A stretch of 64,000 nt of DNA, from the NCBI GenBank assembly GCA_963758555.1, contig CAVWVW010000003.1, positions 62,001 through 126,000 of the forward strand. The letters run 5' to 3'. Positions 51,931 to 60,881 of the stretch are shown here, piece by piece. Origin of the DNA: CAIUMH01 sp963758555 (lineage in GTDB: Bacteria > Actinomycetota > Acidimicrobiia > Acidimicrobiales > RAAP-2). The notes beneath the pieces were generated by a model. The model was given only the letters and a program-made list of their open reading frames with translations, was not told the DNA's origin and searched no databases. The number at the start of each line of letters is the position of its first letter. The stretch's first letter is position 1. Made by a program: the position numbers and the translations under genes.

Positions 51931-52203
51931 CCACCACCCGAAGAGAACTGGCATGTCGCAGGTTCCCGGTGTGCGCGGTGGTCGGAGCGCACGAGCGCTC
52001 GGTTCGTCGACGATCCACCGCGAACCGAGCAGATGGGCCAGTCGATCGGGTGGCTCGGCGAGAGAGGTTGCGCCCAGCCATCGGGTAGCACCGATCCACC
52101 GCTGACGGACCGATGCTGGAGCGGGCGTCCGGCGGCGGAGGTCGGAGCGCCACGCACCGGCACCGTGAAGATGCTGCGATCCCTGGCTGCCTCGGTGGGG
52201 GGC
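51931..52203. other. Intergenic region with a hairpin after the acyl-CoA dehydrogenase
   Basis: About 270 bases with no supported gene. A perfect 10-base inverted repeat, GCTCGGTTCG (51997-52006) and its complement (52021-52030), encloses a 14-base loop. With no U-run it is a weak terminator candidate or a structured RNA end. A direct or partial repeat of GGTCGGAGCG also occurs twice (near 51980 and 52140). Confidence 0.4.
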
Positions 52204-52238
52204 TTGACCACGAGACCCCCTATCTCTAGACTTGTCTT
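52204..52238 (+). promoter_or_regulatory. Promoter of the GntR-ABC operon, leaderless
   Basis: TTGACC at 52204-52209 and TAGACT at 52227-52232 are exactly 17 bases apart. The expected transcription start is the ATG at 52239, and there is no ribosome binding site. The short palindrome AGAC-TT-GTCT overlaps the -10 and could bind the GntR protein. Confidence 0.65.
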
Positions 52239-52745
52239 ATGGAAGTAGATAAAGGTAACAGCCGGCGAACTGGGGACGGGCACCAGCAAAGCCGGTCTGG
52301 ATCGCCCATCGACTTTCGGCTCGATCTCAAGTCAGGTGTGCCCACCTACCTGCAGCTCGTCCACCAGGTCGAACATGCGCTTCGTCTTGGGTACTTGCAG
52401 CCCGACGATCAGCTGCCGAAGGTGCGCGACGTGGTGGCTTCTCTCGCCATCAATCCCAACACGGTGCTCAAGGCCTATCGAGAGCTCGAGACAAAGGGCC
52501 TCACGGCAGGGCGACCGGGCCAGGGCACGTTCATCGTCGCCACGCTGAACCACGTCGGCCTGCCTGAGCTCACCGAGCTCCGCCGCACGCTCCTCGACTG
52601 GTTGGCCACGGCCGACGAATCGAAGCTGGATGAGAACGGGATCGTGGCGCTGTTCAGCAGTGCTCTTCGAGACTTCTACGAGCGTCGAGAGGGCACGCGC
52701 ACTCGTGAACACCCGGGTGCCGACGACGAGGAGGGCGTTGCATGA
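52239..52745 (+). CDS. GntR-family regulator, YtrA type
   Basis: 168 aa. Residues 26-100 form the winged helix: FRLDLKSGVPTYLQLVHQVE, DQLPKVRDVVASLAINPNTV and LKAYRELETKGLTAGRPGQG. The C-terminal part is short and helical, as in YtrA repressors that lack an effector domain and control ABC operons located directly downstream. The stop overlaps the ABC gene by ATGA. It probably represses its own operon. Confidence 0.9.
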   Translation: MEVDKGNSRRTGDGHQQSRSGSPIDFRLDLKSGVPTYLQLVHQVEHALRLGYLQPDDQLPKVRDVVASLAINPNTVLKAYRELETKGLTAGRPGQGTFIVATLNHVGLPELTELRRTLLDWLATADESKLDENGIVALFSSALRDFYERREGTRTREHPGADDEEGVA

Positions 52746-53653
52746 ACATCGTCGAGGCACACGCTCTCGGCAAGCGCTACGGCAGCACGTGGGCGCTCCA
52801 CGAATGCTCACTTGCGATTCCTGCCGGACACGTGGTGGCTCTGGTCGGCCCAAACGGGGCAGGTAAGAGCACCTTCCTCAACCTTGTGGTCGGACTTGCT
52901 GCTCGCTCGGCGGGCGACGTCACGGTGCTCGGTGGTCACCGGCCCGGGTCGTCTGCGGCTCTCGATGGCATCGCCTTCGTAGCCCAGGACACGCCGCTCT
53001 ACAAGAACCTGTCAGCCGGCGACATGATGCACGTGACTCGAAACCTCAACCGTCAGTTCGACCAGGGCTATGCAGCTGCTCGACTGACCGAGCTCGGCAT
53101 CCCGATGAAGCGGAAGGCCGGAAAGCTCTCTGGTGGTCAACAGGCGCAGCTTGCTCTGACGCTCGCGCTCGCCCGACATCCTCGTCTGCTGGTGCTCGAC
53201 GAGCCCGTGGCCATGCTCGACCCGATCGCTCGGCACGACTTCATGGCCACCGTCCTGACGGCAGCTGTCGACGACGGCGTGTCGGTGCTGCTGTCCTCCC
53301 ATGTCCTAGCCGAGCTCGAGCGCGTCGCTGACTACGTCATCTTGCTGTCGAGAGGGCGGGTGCAGCTCGCCGACGAGATTGACGCGCTCCTCGCCAGCCA
53401 CTGCGTGCTGACCGGACCAGCGTCTCTGGTTGACGGCTACTCAGATCGATCCGTGGTGCACGCCAGTCGGGGCGAAGCTCAAGCGCACCTCCTCATTCGA
53501 GCCAGCGCGAGTGACCCCGTTCCGCCGGGATGGGAAGCGCATCCCGTGAGCCTCGAAGAGCTAGCGCTCGCGTACCTGCGCGAGCCGGATGCCTCGGCGC
53601 TGAGCGATGAGCGAGTCCGACCTACCAGTGATCTCTCGGAGGGGATGAGATGA
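52742..53653 (+). CDS. ABC transporter ATP-binding protein
   Basis: 303 aa. Walker A GPNGAGKSTFLNLVVGL (residues 38-54), Q-loop FVAQDTPLYKNLSAG, a signature variant LSGGQQAQLALTLALA and Walker B LLVLDEPVAMLDP, then SSHVLAEL (H-loop). About 80 residues follow the ATPase core. It lies between the GntR and permease genes with 4-base overlaps on both sides. It is probably an exporter or stress-response transporter of the YtrB kind; the substrate is unknown. Confidence 0.92.
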   Translation: MNIVEAHALGKRYGSTWALHECSLAIPAGHVVALVGPNGAGKSTFLNLVVGLAARSAGDVTVLGGHRPGSSAALDGIAFVAQDTPLYKNLSAGDMMHVTRNLNRQFDQGYAAARLTELGIPMKRKAGKLSGGQQAQLALTLALARHPRLLVLDEPVAMLDPIARHDFMATVLTAAVDDGVSVLLSSHVLAELERVADYVILLSRGRVQLADEIDALLASHCVLTGPASLVDGYSDRSVVHASRGEAQAHLLIRASASDPVPPGWEAHPVSLEELALAYLREPDASALSDERVRPTSDLSEGMR

Positions 53654-54723
53654 CCACGCTTGCTGCACTCTCGAGCGACACTCGCCCTGATGCAGACGCA
53701 GTGCCCAGGGCCGTGCCTTGGCGGCGAATGGTCTGGGTGACCTGGCGTCAGCACCGAACCGCGCTGATCGGTTCGGCCATCCTCCTCGTGGCGGTCGCTC
53801 TCGCCATGTGGCTTGCCGGACTCCAGCTCCACCACGCCTACAGCGCGGCGGTGACGTGCCGACCGGCGAGCTCGTTTGCCTGTAGCAACCTGGTCAACAG
53901 CTTCAACGGCATGTTCGACTTCCTGGCAAACGGAGGCATCCTGCAGCTGGTGCCTGTGCTCATTGGGGCATTCATCGGGGCACCTGTTCTCGCTCGCGAG
54001 CTCGAATCCGGGACCTTCCGCTTCGCTTGGACCCAAGGATTCGGAAGGGTCCGATGGACCGTTGCCAAGGTGGTGGCTCTCGGGGTCGCGGTGAGCGCAG
54101 CCACCGGTGCGATCAGCGTGCTGCTCTCTTGGTACTTCCAACCATATTTTGCCTCTGGTGGCCAGGCGCTGTATGGCTCACGGGACCTTCCGCTGTCGTC
54201 GTCCTCCCCCTTTGCTCCCCTTCTGTTCGATCTGCATGGGGTCACGTACCCCGCCTGGACCCTGGCGGCCTTCGCGATCGGCGTCCTGGCTGGTGTGCTG
54301 ATCCGACGGGTCGTGCCCGCGATCGTGGCCACGCTCGTCATCTACGCCGGGCTCGCCTTCGCGGTCGGAGGATTCTTCCGCCGGCACTACGTGGCGCCGC
54401 TGGTCACCAGCAAGGTGAGCATTCCCCAGTCGGCATGGGTCATCAGCCAGCAATGGTTCACCAAGAGCGGTCGGCCAGCCAGCCCGTCCGCGCTCAGTCA
54501 AGTCTTGCAGGGCGCTCCAGGACAGATCGGTGGGAAGGGCGGCGTTCCCCAGGCCGTCACCGCGTGGCAGTACCTGAACCAGCATGGCTTCACCCAGCTG
54601 ACGACCTACCAGCCCGCCAGCCGATTCTGGACCTTCCAGTGGATTGAAGCAGGCTGGCTGGTCGGCCTCTCGGCGGTGCTCCTTGGGGTGACGATCTGGC
54701 TGGTCCACAAGCGCCCGGCCTGA
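53650..54723 (+). CDS. ABC transporter permease
   Basis: 357 aa with about six membrane segments, for example ALIGSAILLVAVALAMWLAG, ILQLVPVLIGAFIGAPVLA and FAIGVLAGVLIRRVVPAIVA. The loop ELESGTFRFAWTQG following segment 2 is common in ABC-2-type permeases of GntR operons in actinobacteria. It is co-transcribed with its ATPase (ATGA overlap). Large extracytoplasmic loops occur after the first and fifth segments. The transported substance is not known. Confidence 0.88.
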   Translation: MTTLAALSSDTRPDADAVPRAVPWRRMVWVTWRQHRTALIGSAILLVAVALAMWLAGLQLHHAYSAAVTCRPASSFACSNLVNSFNGMFDFLANGGILQLVPVLIGAFIGAPVLARELESGTFRFAWTQGFGRVRWTVAKVVALGVAVSAATGAISVLLSWYFQPYFASGGQALYGSRDLPLSSSSPFAPLLFDLHGVTYPAWTLAAFAIGVLAGVLIRRVVPAIVATLVIYAGLAFAVGGFFRRHYVAPLVTSKVSIPQSAWVISQQWFTKSGRPASPSALSQVLQGAPGQIGGKGGVPQAVTAWQYLNQHGFTQLTTYQPASRFWTFQWIEAGWLVGLSAVLLGVTIWLVHKRPA

Positions 54724-54845
54724 GGCTCTGAGGATCGTTCACGCAAGGCGACGACGATCTCCGTGCGCAGCGCGCCTTGTCGCTTGTTCTGCGGCGGCGC
54801 GATGGTCGCCGCCTTCCGACTCAGGACGCGGTGAGCGCCCCAAGC

Positions 54846-55523
54846 TCACATGCCGAGGTCGCTGATGCCCCGGCCCATCAGGACGACAGCCATGATCAGG
54901 AGCAGGACGGCCATGACGGTGGCGTTGTTCTGTCGGAGCCACGCGCTGGCGCGATCCAACGTCCCGCGTGCCTTCTGCCCCAGCACCAGGTTGAGCACGA
55001 CCGGCACCGCCACGGTGCTCACCGCGATGATCGTGAAGACGACGATCGCCGCGGCCTTCTCAGACGTCGACGTCGCCCCTTGATCGATCGCCAGCCCCGC
55101 GGCCACGATGAGCAGCAGGCTCTTCGGGTTCAGCGCGGAGAGCAGCAGCCCCAGACCGGCTGCCTTGGGCGGTGAGACGCCCTCGATCGATGCCAGCCAC
55201 TTGGGCATCCTGGGCTCCTCGCCGGCGTGCGGCCGCTTCCGCCACTCCCTCACGGCGAGAGCCAGCAGACCGACACCGAGGCCGACCTTGAGCCAGGACG
55301 CTCCAGCTGAGGGGTTCGCGTTCGACCCCACGGTCGTCGCGCCGGCCACGGCGACCACGACACAGACCACGCCGAGGACACCGCCAATCCAACCGAGGAG
55401 GAATGCCGCGCTGTTTGCTCTCGGGCGTCGCGACAGCAGCATCAAGATCACGGTGATGATCGGGATCGGACAGACCGCCACGCCGACCGCGAGCGCCAGC
55501 GAGCCCCCGATGGCCTGGGTCAC
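54846..55523 (-). CDS. GAP-family (Sap-like) membrane protein
   Basis: 225 aa with about six membrane helices. Marks are LALAVGVAVCPIPIITVILM, the loop LLSRRPRANSAAFLLGWIGG, GLGLLLSALNPKSLLLIVAA and VPVVLNLVLGQKARGTLDRA. The order P-x-P-I at the start and NPK in the second half is typical of GAP/Sap proteins, which in mycobacteria help place sulfolipid or peptidoglycolipid on the surface. GTG start at 55523 gives the family N-terminus. With several sulfotransferases in the window, a role in moving sulfated or other polar lipids is possible but not shown. Confidence 0.85.
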   Translation of the reverse strand: MTQAIGGSLALAVGVAVCPIPIITVILMLLSRRPRANSAAFLLGWIGGVLGVVCVVVAVAGATTVGSNANPSAGASWLKVGLGVGLLALAVREWRKRPHAGEEPRMPKWLASIEGVSPPKAAGLGLLLSALNPKSLLLIVAAGLAIDQGATSTSEKAAAIVVFTIIAVSTVAVPVVLNLVLGQKARGTLDRASAWLRQNNATVMAVLLLIMAVVLMGRGISDLGM

Positions 55524-55703
55524 AGGCGCGCACCTCTCAGGGGGCAGCGCTGTGCCACTGGTGCGAGCGCGTCGATCACTGCAAGGTGCGCGGCGTGAGG
55601 CATGAGGTCCAAGGATCGCACGACAGCGCAGCGCACGCGCGGGAACGACCCTCTGGTACCGCACCCGCTCGTCGGGGAGGCAGGTGCCTAACATCGAGAG
55701 CGC

Positions 55704-58318
55704 ATGAGCACCACCCTCCAGCCCGCCCCTTCCTCGGCGCGCTCGCGGCGAACGTTCCAGACGCTGTTCCTCGCACCCAAGGGTGACGGCACCCGTCGCC
55801 GGAGCGGCACTGACGCCGTCAAGCTCATCATCGCGATCGTCGTCTTCGTCACCTTGTGGGTGGGTGTCTCGTCGAGGGCGAAGCTCCAGGTGGACATCGT
55901 CTCGGCCCTTCACCCTCCAGCCCAGGGCTTGAGCTGGCTCGTCTCGATCCTGTGGTGGATCACCTCGGTCGGCACGGTGGTGCTGGTCCTCGGAGCGGCG
56001 GCGTACTCCCGACGACTCGAGATCTTCAGGGACCTTGGCGTGAGCGCTGCGTTGGCGCTGGGCCTGAGCTGGGTCATCCAGAGCCTCTTCAGCTCGATCG
56101 CACGCTTCCCCGCCTCCAGCCAGGACCTCGTCCCGGGCGTGAAGCTCGGGTTCCCTGTCCCGCTGCTCACGGCCGCGGTCGCCGTGATCTTGGCGTCGCT
56201 GCCCTATCTGAGCCGCCATCTCCAACGCTTGCTCGAGTCGTTCATCATCGTGGCGATCGTCTCCGGGTTGATGAAGGGTGTTGGCCTGCCGGTGGCGCTC
56301 ATAGCGTCGGTGGTCCTGGGCTGGGGCGTGGTGGCGATCACGCACCTTGCCTTTGGCTCGCCCACTGGGGTGCCCGACGCTCAGTCCATCGAGGGTCTCT
56401 TGGACTCGCTCGGTCTCGAGGTGCGAGACGTCCGACCGGTGCCGCACCAGGTGTGGGGTCTGGCGCGCTTCACCGCGGGCAGGAAGGGCGACGGTGCGCT
56501 TCGCATCTCGTTCTACGGCCGAGACGCTCGCGACAGCCAGCTGCTGTCGAAGATCTACCGCACGATCGTGCTGCGCAAGGACACCGGTCCGTTCATGCTC
56601 ACCCGTGCCCAGCAGGTGGATCACGAGTGCTATCTCGGGCTCTTGGCCGCTGATGCGCGGCACGGTGAGACCACGACGCTGGTGACCTCAGGCCTGGTGG
56701 GTGGAGCGCGTGAGGGCATCGTGGTCGTCGGGGTCCCCTCGTCGGTGACGCTCGGATCCCTCCTCGACGAGGCCGACGTCGGGCGGAACGCTCGAGCCAA
56801 GCAGGCCGAGCTCGAGGCTGAGGCCAAGGCCAAGCAGGCCAAAGCCCTGGCGGCCAAGACCAAGGCAAAGGAGGGCCACGAAGCCCAAGCGGATACCCGG
56901 GACCCCTGCCCCTCCTGTCGTCGTGCCCGCCAACGTTGAGCCGCAGGTGGTCTCGGACGCCGCGCTCCGCTCGATGGCATCGAGCGTGGTGGACCTTCAA
57001 GAGGCGGGGCTGTGCCACGGGGCGATCGATCCCGAGCGGATCGCCATCGATGGCGATCGGGCGGTGCTCATGGACTTCGACCGAGCTCGCACGCACGCTC
57101 CTCAAGAGGCACTCGACCAAGACGTCGCCGCCATGCTGACCACGATGGCGGTGGCCGCAGGCACGGACAAGGCGATCACGATCGGGCTCGAGGTCCTCGG
57201 CAAGGATCGCCTGGTCGGTGCGCTCGGGTTCCTCCAAGGCCCGGCCCTCCCGCCGCTGCTGACCAGCGGCCTTCGTCGCCACAAGGCGAAGCCCCTCCTC
57301 AAGGAGATGCGAGCGAAGGGCGCTGAGGCTCTGTGGCGTCGAGGAGCCCAAGCCGGTCGAGCTGCGCCGGATGAGCTGGACGAACCTGATCCTCGTGATC
57401 GGGACCCTGATCGGGGGCTGGGCGCTCATCGGCGTCTTCTTGGACGTGGCGAACTCGATCTCGACCATCAAGAACGCCAACTGGGCGTGGGTGGCGGCGA
57501 CCGGCATCTTGGCCCCCTTCGTCTACCTGGGCTCCGCTCTCTCGTCGATGGGCTCGATCGTCGCACCGCTGCCTCTGTGGCCCTTGTACGTCCTTGAGGT
57601 GTCCAACACCTTCTCGGGCTTGGCGCTGGGCACGCCGGGCGTGCTTGCGGCGCGCATCCGCTTCTACCAAAAGCAGGGCATCGACGCGACCATCGCGGTG
57701 AGCTCGGGCGTGCTCGTCTCGACCGCCTCGTGGATCGTCAAGGGTGCCCTGTTCTTGATCAGCCTTCCCTTCGCGCTCGGGGCGATGAACTTCTCCGAGC
57801 TGACCAAAGACAGCTCGGGTTCGCACCAAGCGCTCCTCGAGCTCCTCGTGCTCGTGGTGGTGGGCATCGGCGCAGTGCTCATCGCTGTCTTCGCGGTGCC
57901 GCGCCTTCGCCGCATGGCCGCGGCCAAGCTCCTGCCCAAGCTCAACGAGGTGATCGATCACTTCCGGGTCCTGGCCAAGCATCCGACCAAGCTCGCTCAG
58001 ATCTTCGGCGGCATGGTCATCGCTCAGCTCCTCACGGCGATGTGCCTCGGCACCTCACTGCACGCCTACGGCGAGAGCCTCTCGCTGCCGGTGATCTTCG
58101 TCGTGCTGACCTTGGGCTCCATGCTGGGAGGGATCTCACCGGTGCCAGGCGGCATGGGGGTGGTGGAGGCCGGCATGATCTTGGGCCTGCGCGCAGCGGG
58201 GATCCCGTCAGACGAAGCAGTCGCCGCCGTCTTCACGCAGCGCCTCTTCACCGCGTATCTCCCGCCGCTCTTCGGTTGGTTCGGCTTGATGTGGCTGCGG
58301 CGCAAGGAGTTCCTGTGA
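55704..58318 (+). pseudogene. Flippase-like (LPG-synthase TM) protein fused to a pseudokinase, two apparent frameshifts
   Basis: About 870 aa if restored. Part 1 (55704 to about 56875): a basic start, about six membrane segments, then a kinase-like N-lobe (ALRISFYGRDARDSQLLSKI, VDHECYLGLLAADARHGET) and a Lys/Ala-rich linker. Part 2 (next frame, to about 57337): the C-lobe, where the catalytic loop reads CHGAIDPERIAIDG with VLMDFDRARTHA. Asp and Asn of the usual H-x-D-x4-N are Ala and Arg, so a pseudokinase is likely. Part 3 (third frame, to 58318): seven or eight membrane segments, with VSNTFSGLALGTPGVLAARI and GGISPVPGGMGVVEAGMILG, as in MprF/YbhN-type flippases. It overlaps the next gene by GTGA. 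Confidence 0.78.
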
Positions 58319-58848
58319 GCGATCTGACGATCGTCACGCTCTGCACCGGCAACGCAGCGCGCTCGGTCATGGCGGGCGCGATGCTGAGCCATCTGTCGAC
58401 CGAGCGGGGTCTTGGCCTCGAGATCACGACGGCCGGGACGCTCGTGGTCGAGGGCCAACCGCTGAGCCCCCGTGTGCGCCAAGCCCTCCGGGGCATCAGC
58501 GAGCTCGACCCTTCGCTCACCAACGAGCACCGGAGCCACCAGCTCACCGAGGACGATTGCCGATCGGCCGATCTGATCATCGCCATGGAGGCCTCGCACC
58601 TGGCGTACGTCCGACGGCGTCACGCAGAGGCCGCCCCCCGAACAGCGACCTTGCCGCTCCTCGCCGCCGAGCTCCCTCCGCTGGCGCTCGACTCGCGAGA
58701 CAGGATCGCAGCCCTCGGCCTTCAAGATCGAGAGCCGACCGCACAAGGTGAGGTGGTCGATCCCGCCGGCGCCGAGCAGCCTGCCTACGACGCGTGCGCC
58801 CGCGAGATCTGGCAGCTCTGCCAGCAGCTCTCGGGATCGCTGCGCTAA
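58315..58848 (+). CDS. Low-molecular-weight protein tyrosine phosphatase-like protein
   Basis: 177 aa. The active-site loop is VTLCTGNAARSVMAGAML, with C-x5-R at residues 9-15 (CTGNAAR), and a later VVDPAGAEQPAYDACAREIW supplies the general-acid Asp followed by Pro. Between them lies RSADLIIAMEASHLAYVRRR. GTG start at 58315 overlaps the flippase stop. Arsenate reductases share the fold, but there is no conserved Cys triad. Linkage to a kinase-like flippase suggests a phospho-control function (inference). Confidence 0.88.
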   Translation: MSDLTIVTLCTGNAARSVMAGAMLSHLSTERGLGLEITTAGTLVVEGQPLSPRVRQALRGISELDPSLTNEHRSHQLTEDDCRSADLIIAMEASHLAYVRRRHAEAAPRTATLPLLAAELPPLALDSRDRIAALGLQDREPTAQGEVVDPAGAEQPAYDACAREIWQLCQQLSGSLR

Positions 58849-58854
58849 GAAGCG

Positions 58855-59496
58855 CTAGTCCGCCTGGACAGAGCGCAGGCCTGCCCACATGAGGCTCGAG
58901 AGCCGACGCGCCAAGCGATCGGCCTCGGCCAGCCGCTCCTGCTCAGACGCGATCGGCGGAGCGTCTTGCTGGCTCTCGATCCAGGTCAACGAGGCGCCCT
59001 CGGCCATACCCACCATCCCAGAGGCGAGGAACCTGCGGTGGTTGTCATCGAGCCCTGCATCGATCAGCGGCTCGATGGCGGTGACGAGGGCGTGCTGGAC
59101 CTGGCGGACGGCTCGGCCCAGCTCTTCGTCGCCACCGTGGTCACGGTCGTAGAGGAGCTGGAAGGAGGCCTTGTCGCTGACGACGAGGATGAAGTAGGCG
59201 TTGAGCGAGAACTCGACCTTCTGGCGCGGGCTCTCGGCCTTCGACGTGGCTTCGGCCACTGCCGCCAGCATCCGGTGGGCGACCTCATCGACGAGCTCGA
59301 GGTAGAGCGCCTTCTTCGAGTCGAAGTGCTGATAGAGCAGGGGCTTGGTGACGCCTGCGGCTTCGGCGACGTCATCCATGGTCGTGGAGCGATAGCCACG
59401 CTCAGAGAAGAGCGAGGCGGCCACCTCGACGAGCTGCTGACGACGCTGCTCGCCGGTCAAGCGGCGCGAGATCGTCTGTTCTGCATCGAGGGCCAC
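58855..59496 (-). CDS. TetR-family regulator
   Basis: 213 aa. HTH at about residues 33-58: MDDVAEAAGVTKPLLYQHFD following LFSERGYRSTT. The C-terminal ligand domain contains RRFLASGMVGMAEGASLTWI, a pattern typical of TetR proteins that respond to lipids or fatty acids. It converges on the phosphatase gene, with 6 bases between stops. Its target is not evident; it lies in the same orientation as, and downstream of, the glycoside hydrolase gene's neighbour region, but not in an obvious operon. Confidence 0.88.
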   Translation of the reverse strand: MALDAEQTISRRLTGEQRRQQLVEVAASLFSERGYRSTTMDDVAEAAGVTKPLLYQHFDSKKALYLELVDEVAHRMLAAVAEATSKAESPRQKVEFSLNAYFILVVSDKASFQLLYDRDHGGDEELGRAVRQVQHALVTAIEPLIDAGLDDNHRRFLASGMVGMAEGASLTWIESQQDAPPIASEQERLAEADRLARRLSSLMWAGLRSVQAD

Positions 59497-59565
59497 GTCG
59501 AGAGGCTACCGGTCATCGTCGACGGACCCGCCGATCCGCGACGGCGGAGCGCGCCCCTAGATGCT

Positions 59566-60807
59566 TCAGCGCGGAGCAGAGCGAGTGATCGAGGTTGGCG
59601 ACGGGCCTGCGGGGCCGTGCACTCGCCTCAGCTCATGGCGGAGGGGCACGACGCTCAACCCTCCCCAGGTCTGGGGCTGCGCGCCCAGAGGCTCCCCGGT
59701 GAAGGGTTCGACGTACTCACCGAACGACGAGGTCACGCACGACTTGAGCAGCTGGCCGGCCAACCGTTCGGCCTCCTCGGCGTGTCCGTGGCGTGCCAGG
59801 GCGACCCAGTGGAGATAGGTCAAGTGCGGCCAACCGGGACCGCGCCAGTAGCCCTTCTCGTCGAAGACGGGGTCAGCTCGGCTGACCGAGCAAGGGCCGA
59901 AGGGCGCACCGAGGTGCTCGGAGCTCCACAGCTGCTCGTTGACAGACTCGCGCTGGTGCGAGGAGGGGTGCAGCAGGACGGGGAGGAGGGCGTCGATCAC
60001 CGCGCTCGAACCGAGGAGGGCGCCCTTCGCATCGACGTCGACCCAGGTGCCGAGCTCCGGTCGCCAGAGGGCGTCGAGGGCTTCGCTGAGCTCGGTGCCG
60101 AAGCGAAGGGCTTCGTCATCGTTGAACGCGGCACCCATCTCCAAGGCGTTGAACGCCACGAGAGCGTTGAAGGATGCTGGGAAGACGTCGAAGGAGGGAT
60201 TGAAGATCGCGGAGCCCTCGTCGTTGAAGACGACGTCACCGATGAGCCGGATCTTCTCTTGGAGCCACCGCTCGCGCTCGAAGCCGTCGGGGCACCACCG
60301 GTCCCAGCGTGGGGTGTTGTCAGCACCGCTCTCCCAGGGGTGCACGATCCGGATGAGCCCATGCTCGCCACGACGGTGCTCGGCGAAGAAGCGCAGGCCT
60401 CGGAGCCCGGGCTCGATGAGGTGGTCCACGCCGAAGCCCTCGGCTGCCAGCTCGACCAGCGCGTGGCCGTACATGGGCGGCTGCGTGATGGTCGAGGAGC
60501 CCGGACGGCCCCACAGCGGAGTGGCCACCTCAGGCTCGGCTTGGTAGCCCATGTGAGGGACGAAGCCGTCAGCGCTCTGATGGAAGAAGACCGCTTCGAG
60601 CTCGGCGATTGCTCGCTCGTCGCCGAGGGCTGCCCAGATGATGGCGTTGAAGCAGGAGTCCCAGAGCCACTGCCAGCGGTAGCGAGTCAGGTTGGGAGAG
60701 GAGTAGCTGAACGCCTCATGCCACTGGAGCTCGAGGACCCCCGCTGCCATCGTGAAGGCGCGCTGCGCGGGTGTGCGCTGGTGTTCCGCTCGGCTCGCCT
60801 CGGTCAC
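59566..60807 (-). CDS. Glycoside hydrolase of the GH63/(glucosyl)glycerate-hydrolase type
   Basis: 413 aa with an (alpha/alpha)6-barrel pattern. Marks are RWQWLWDSCFNAIIWAALGD (catalytic Asp near residue 50), FIPH-like GFVPHMGYQAEPE, YWRGPGWPHLTYLHWVALAR and FGEYVEPFTGEPLGAQPQTW (second acid). These match GH63-related hydrolases acting on mannosylglycerate, glucosylglycerate or related compatible solutes. The exact substrate needs assay. It lies next to a glycosyltransferase in the same orientation (74-base gap), so both may act on one glycoside. Confidence 0.82.
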   Translation of the reverse strand: MTEASRAEHQRTPAQRAFTMAAGVLELQWHEAFSYSSPNLTRYRWQWLWDSCFNAIIWAALGDERAIAELEAVFFHQSADGFVPHMGYQAEPEVATPLWGRPGSSTITQPPMYGHALVELAAEGFGVDHLIEPGLRGLRFFAEHRRGEHGLIRIVHPWESGADNTPRWDRWCPDGFERERWLQEKIRLIGDVVFNDEGSAIFNPSFDVFPASFNALVAFNALEMGAAFNDDEALRFGTELSEALDALWRPELGTWVDVDAKGALLGSSAVIDALLPVLLHPSSHQRESVNEQLWSSEHLGAPFGPCSVSRADPVFDEKGYWRGPGWPHLTYLHWVALARHGHAEEAERLAGQLLKSCVTSSFGEYVEPFTGEPLGAQPQTWGGLSVVPLRHELRRVHGPAGPSPTSITRSAPR

Positions 60808-60881
60808 GGCCTCACTCCCTTGTGTCGTGCGACGCCCTTGAGCGTCAGAGCACCGCGCTCACGCTGCGTGCACCGCCCCGC

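Noticed and set aside
54846..56663. 605-aa minus-strand frame covering the GAP-family gene and beyond
   Set aside because: Only the part from 55523 downwards has family sequence; the rest is antisense to the flippase gene.
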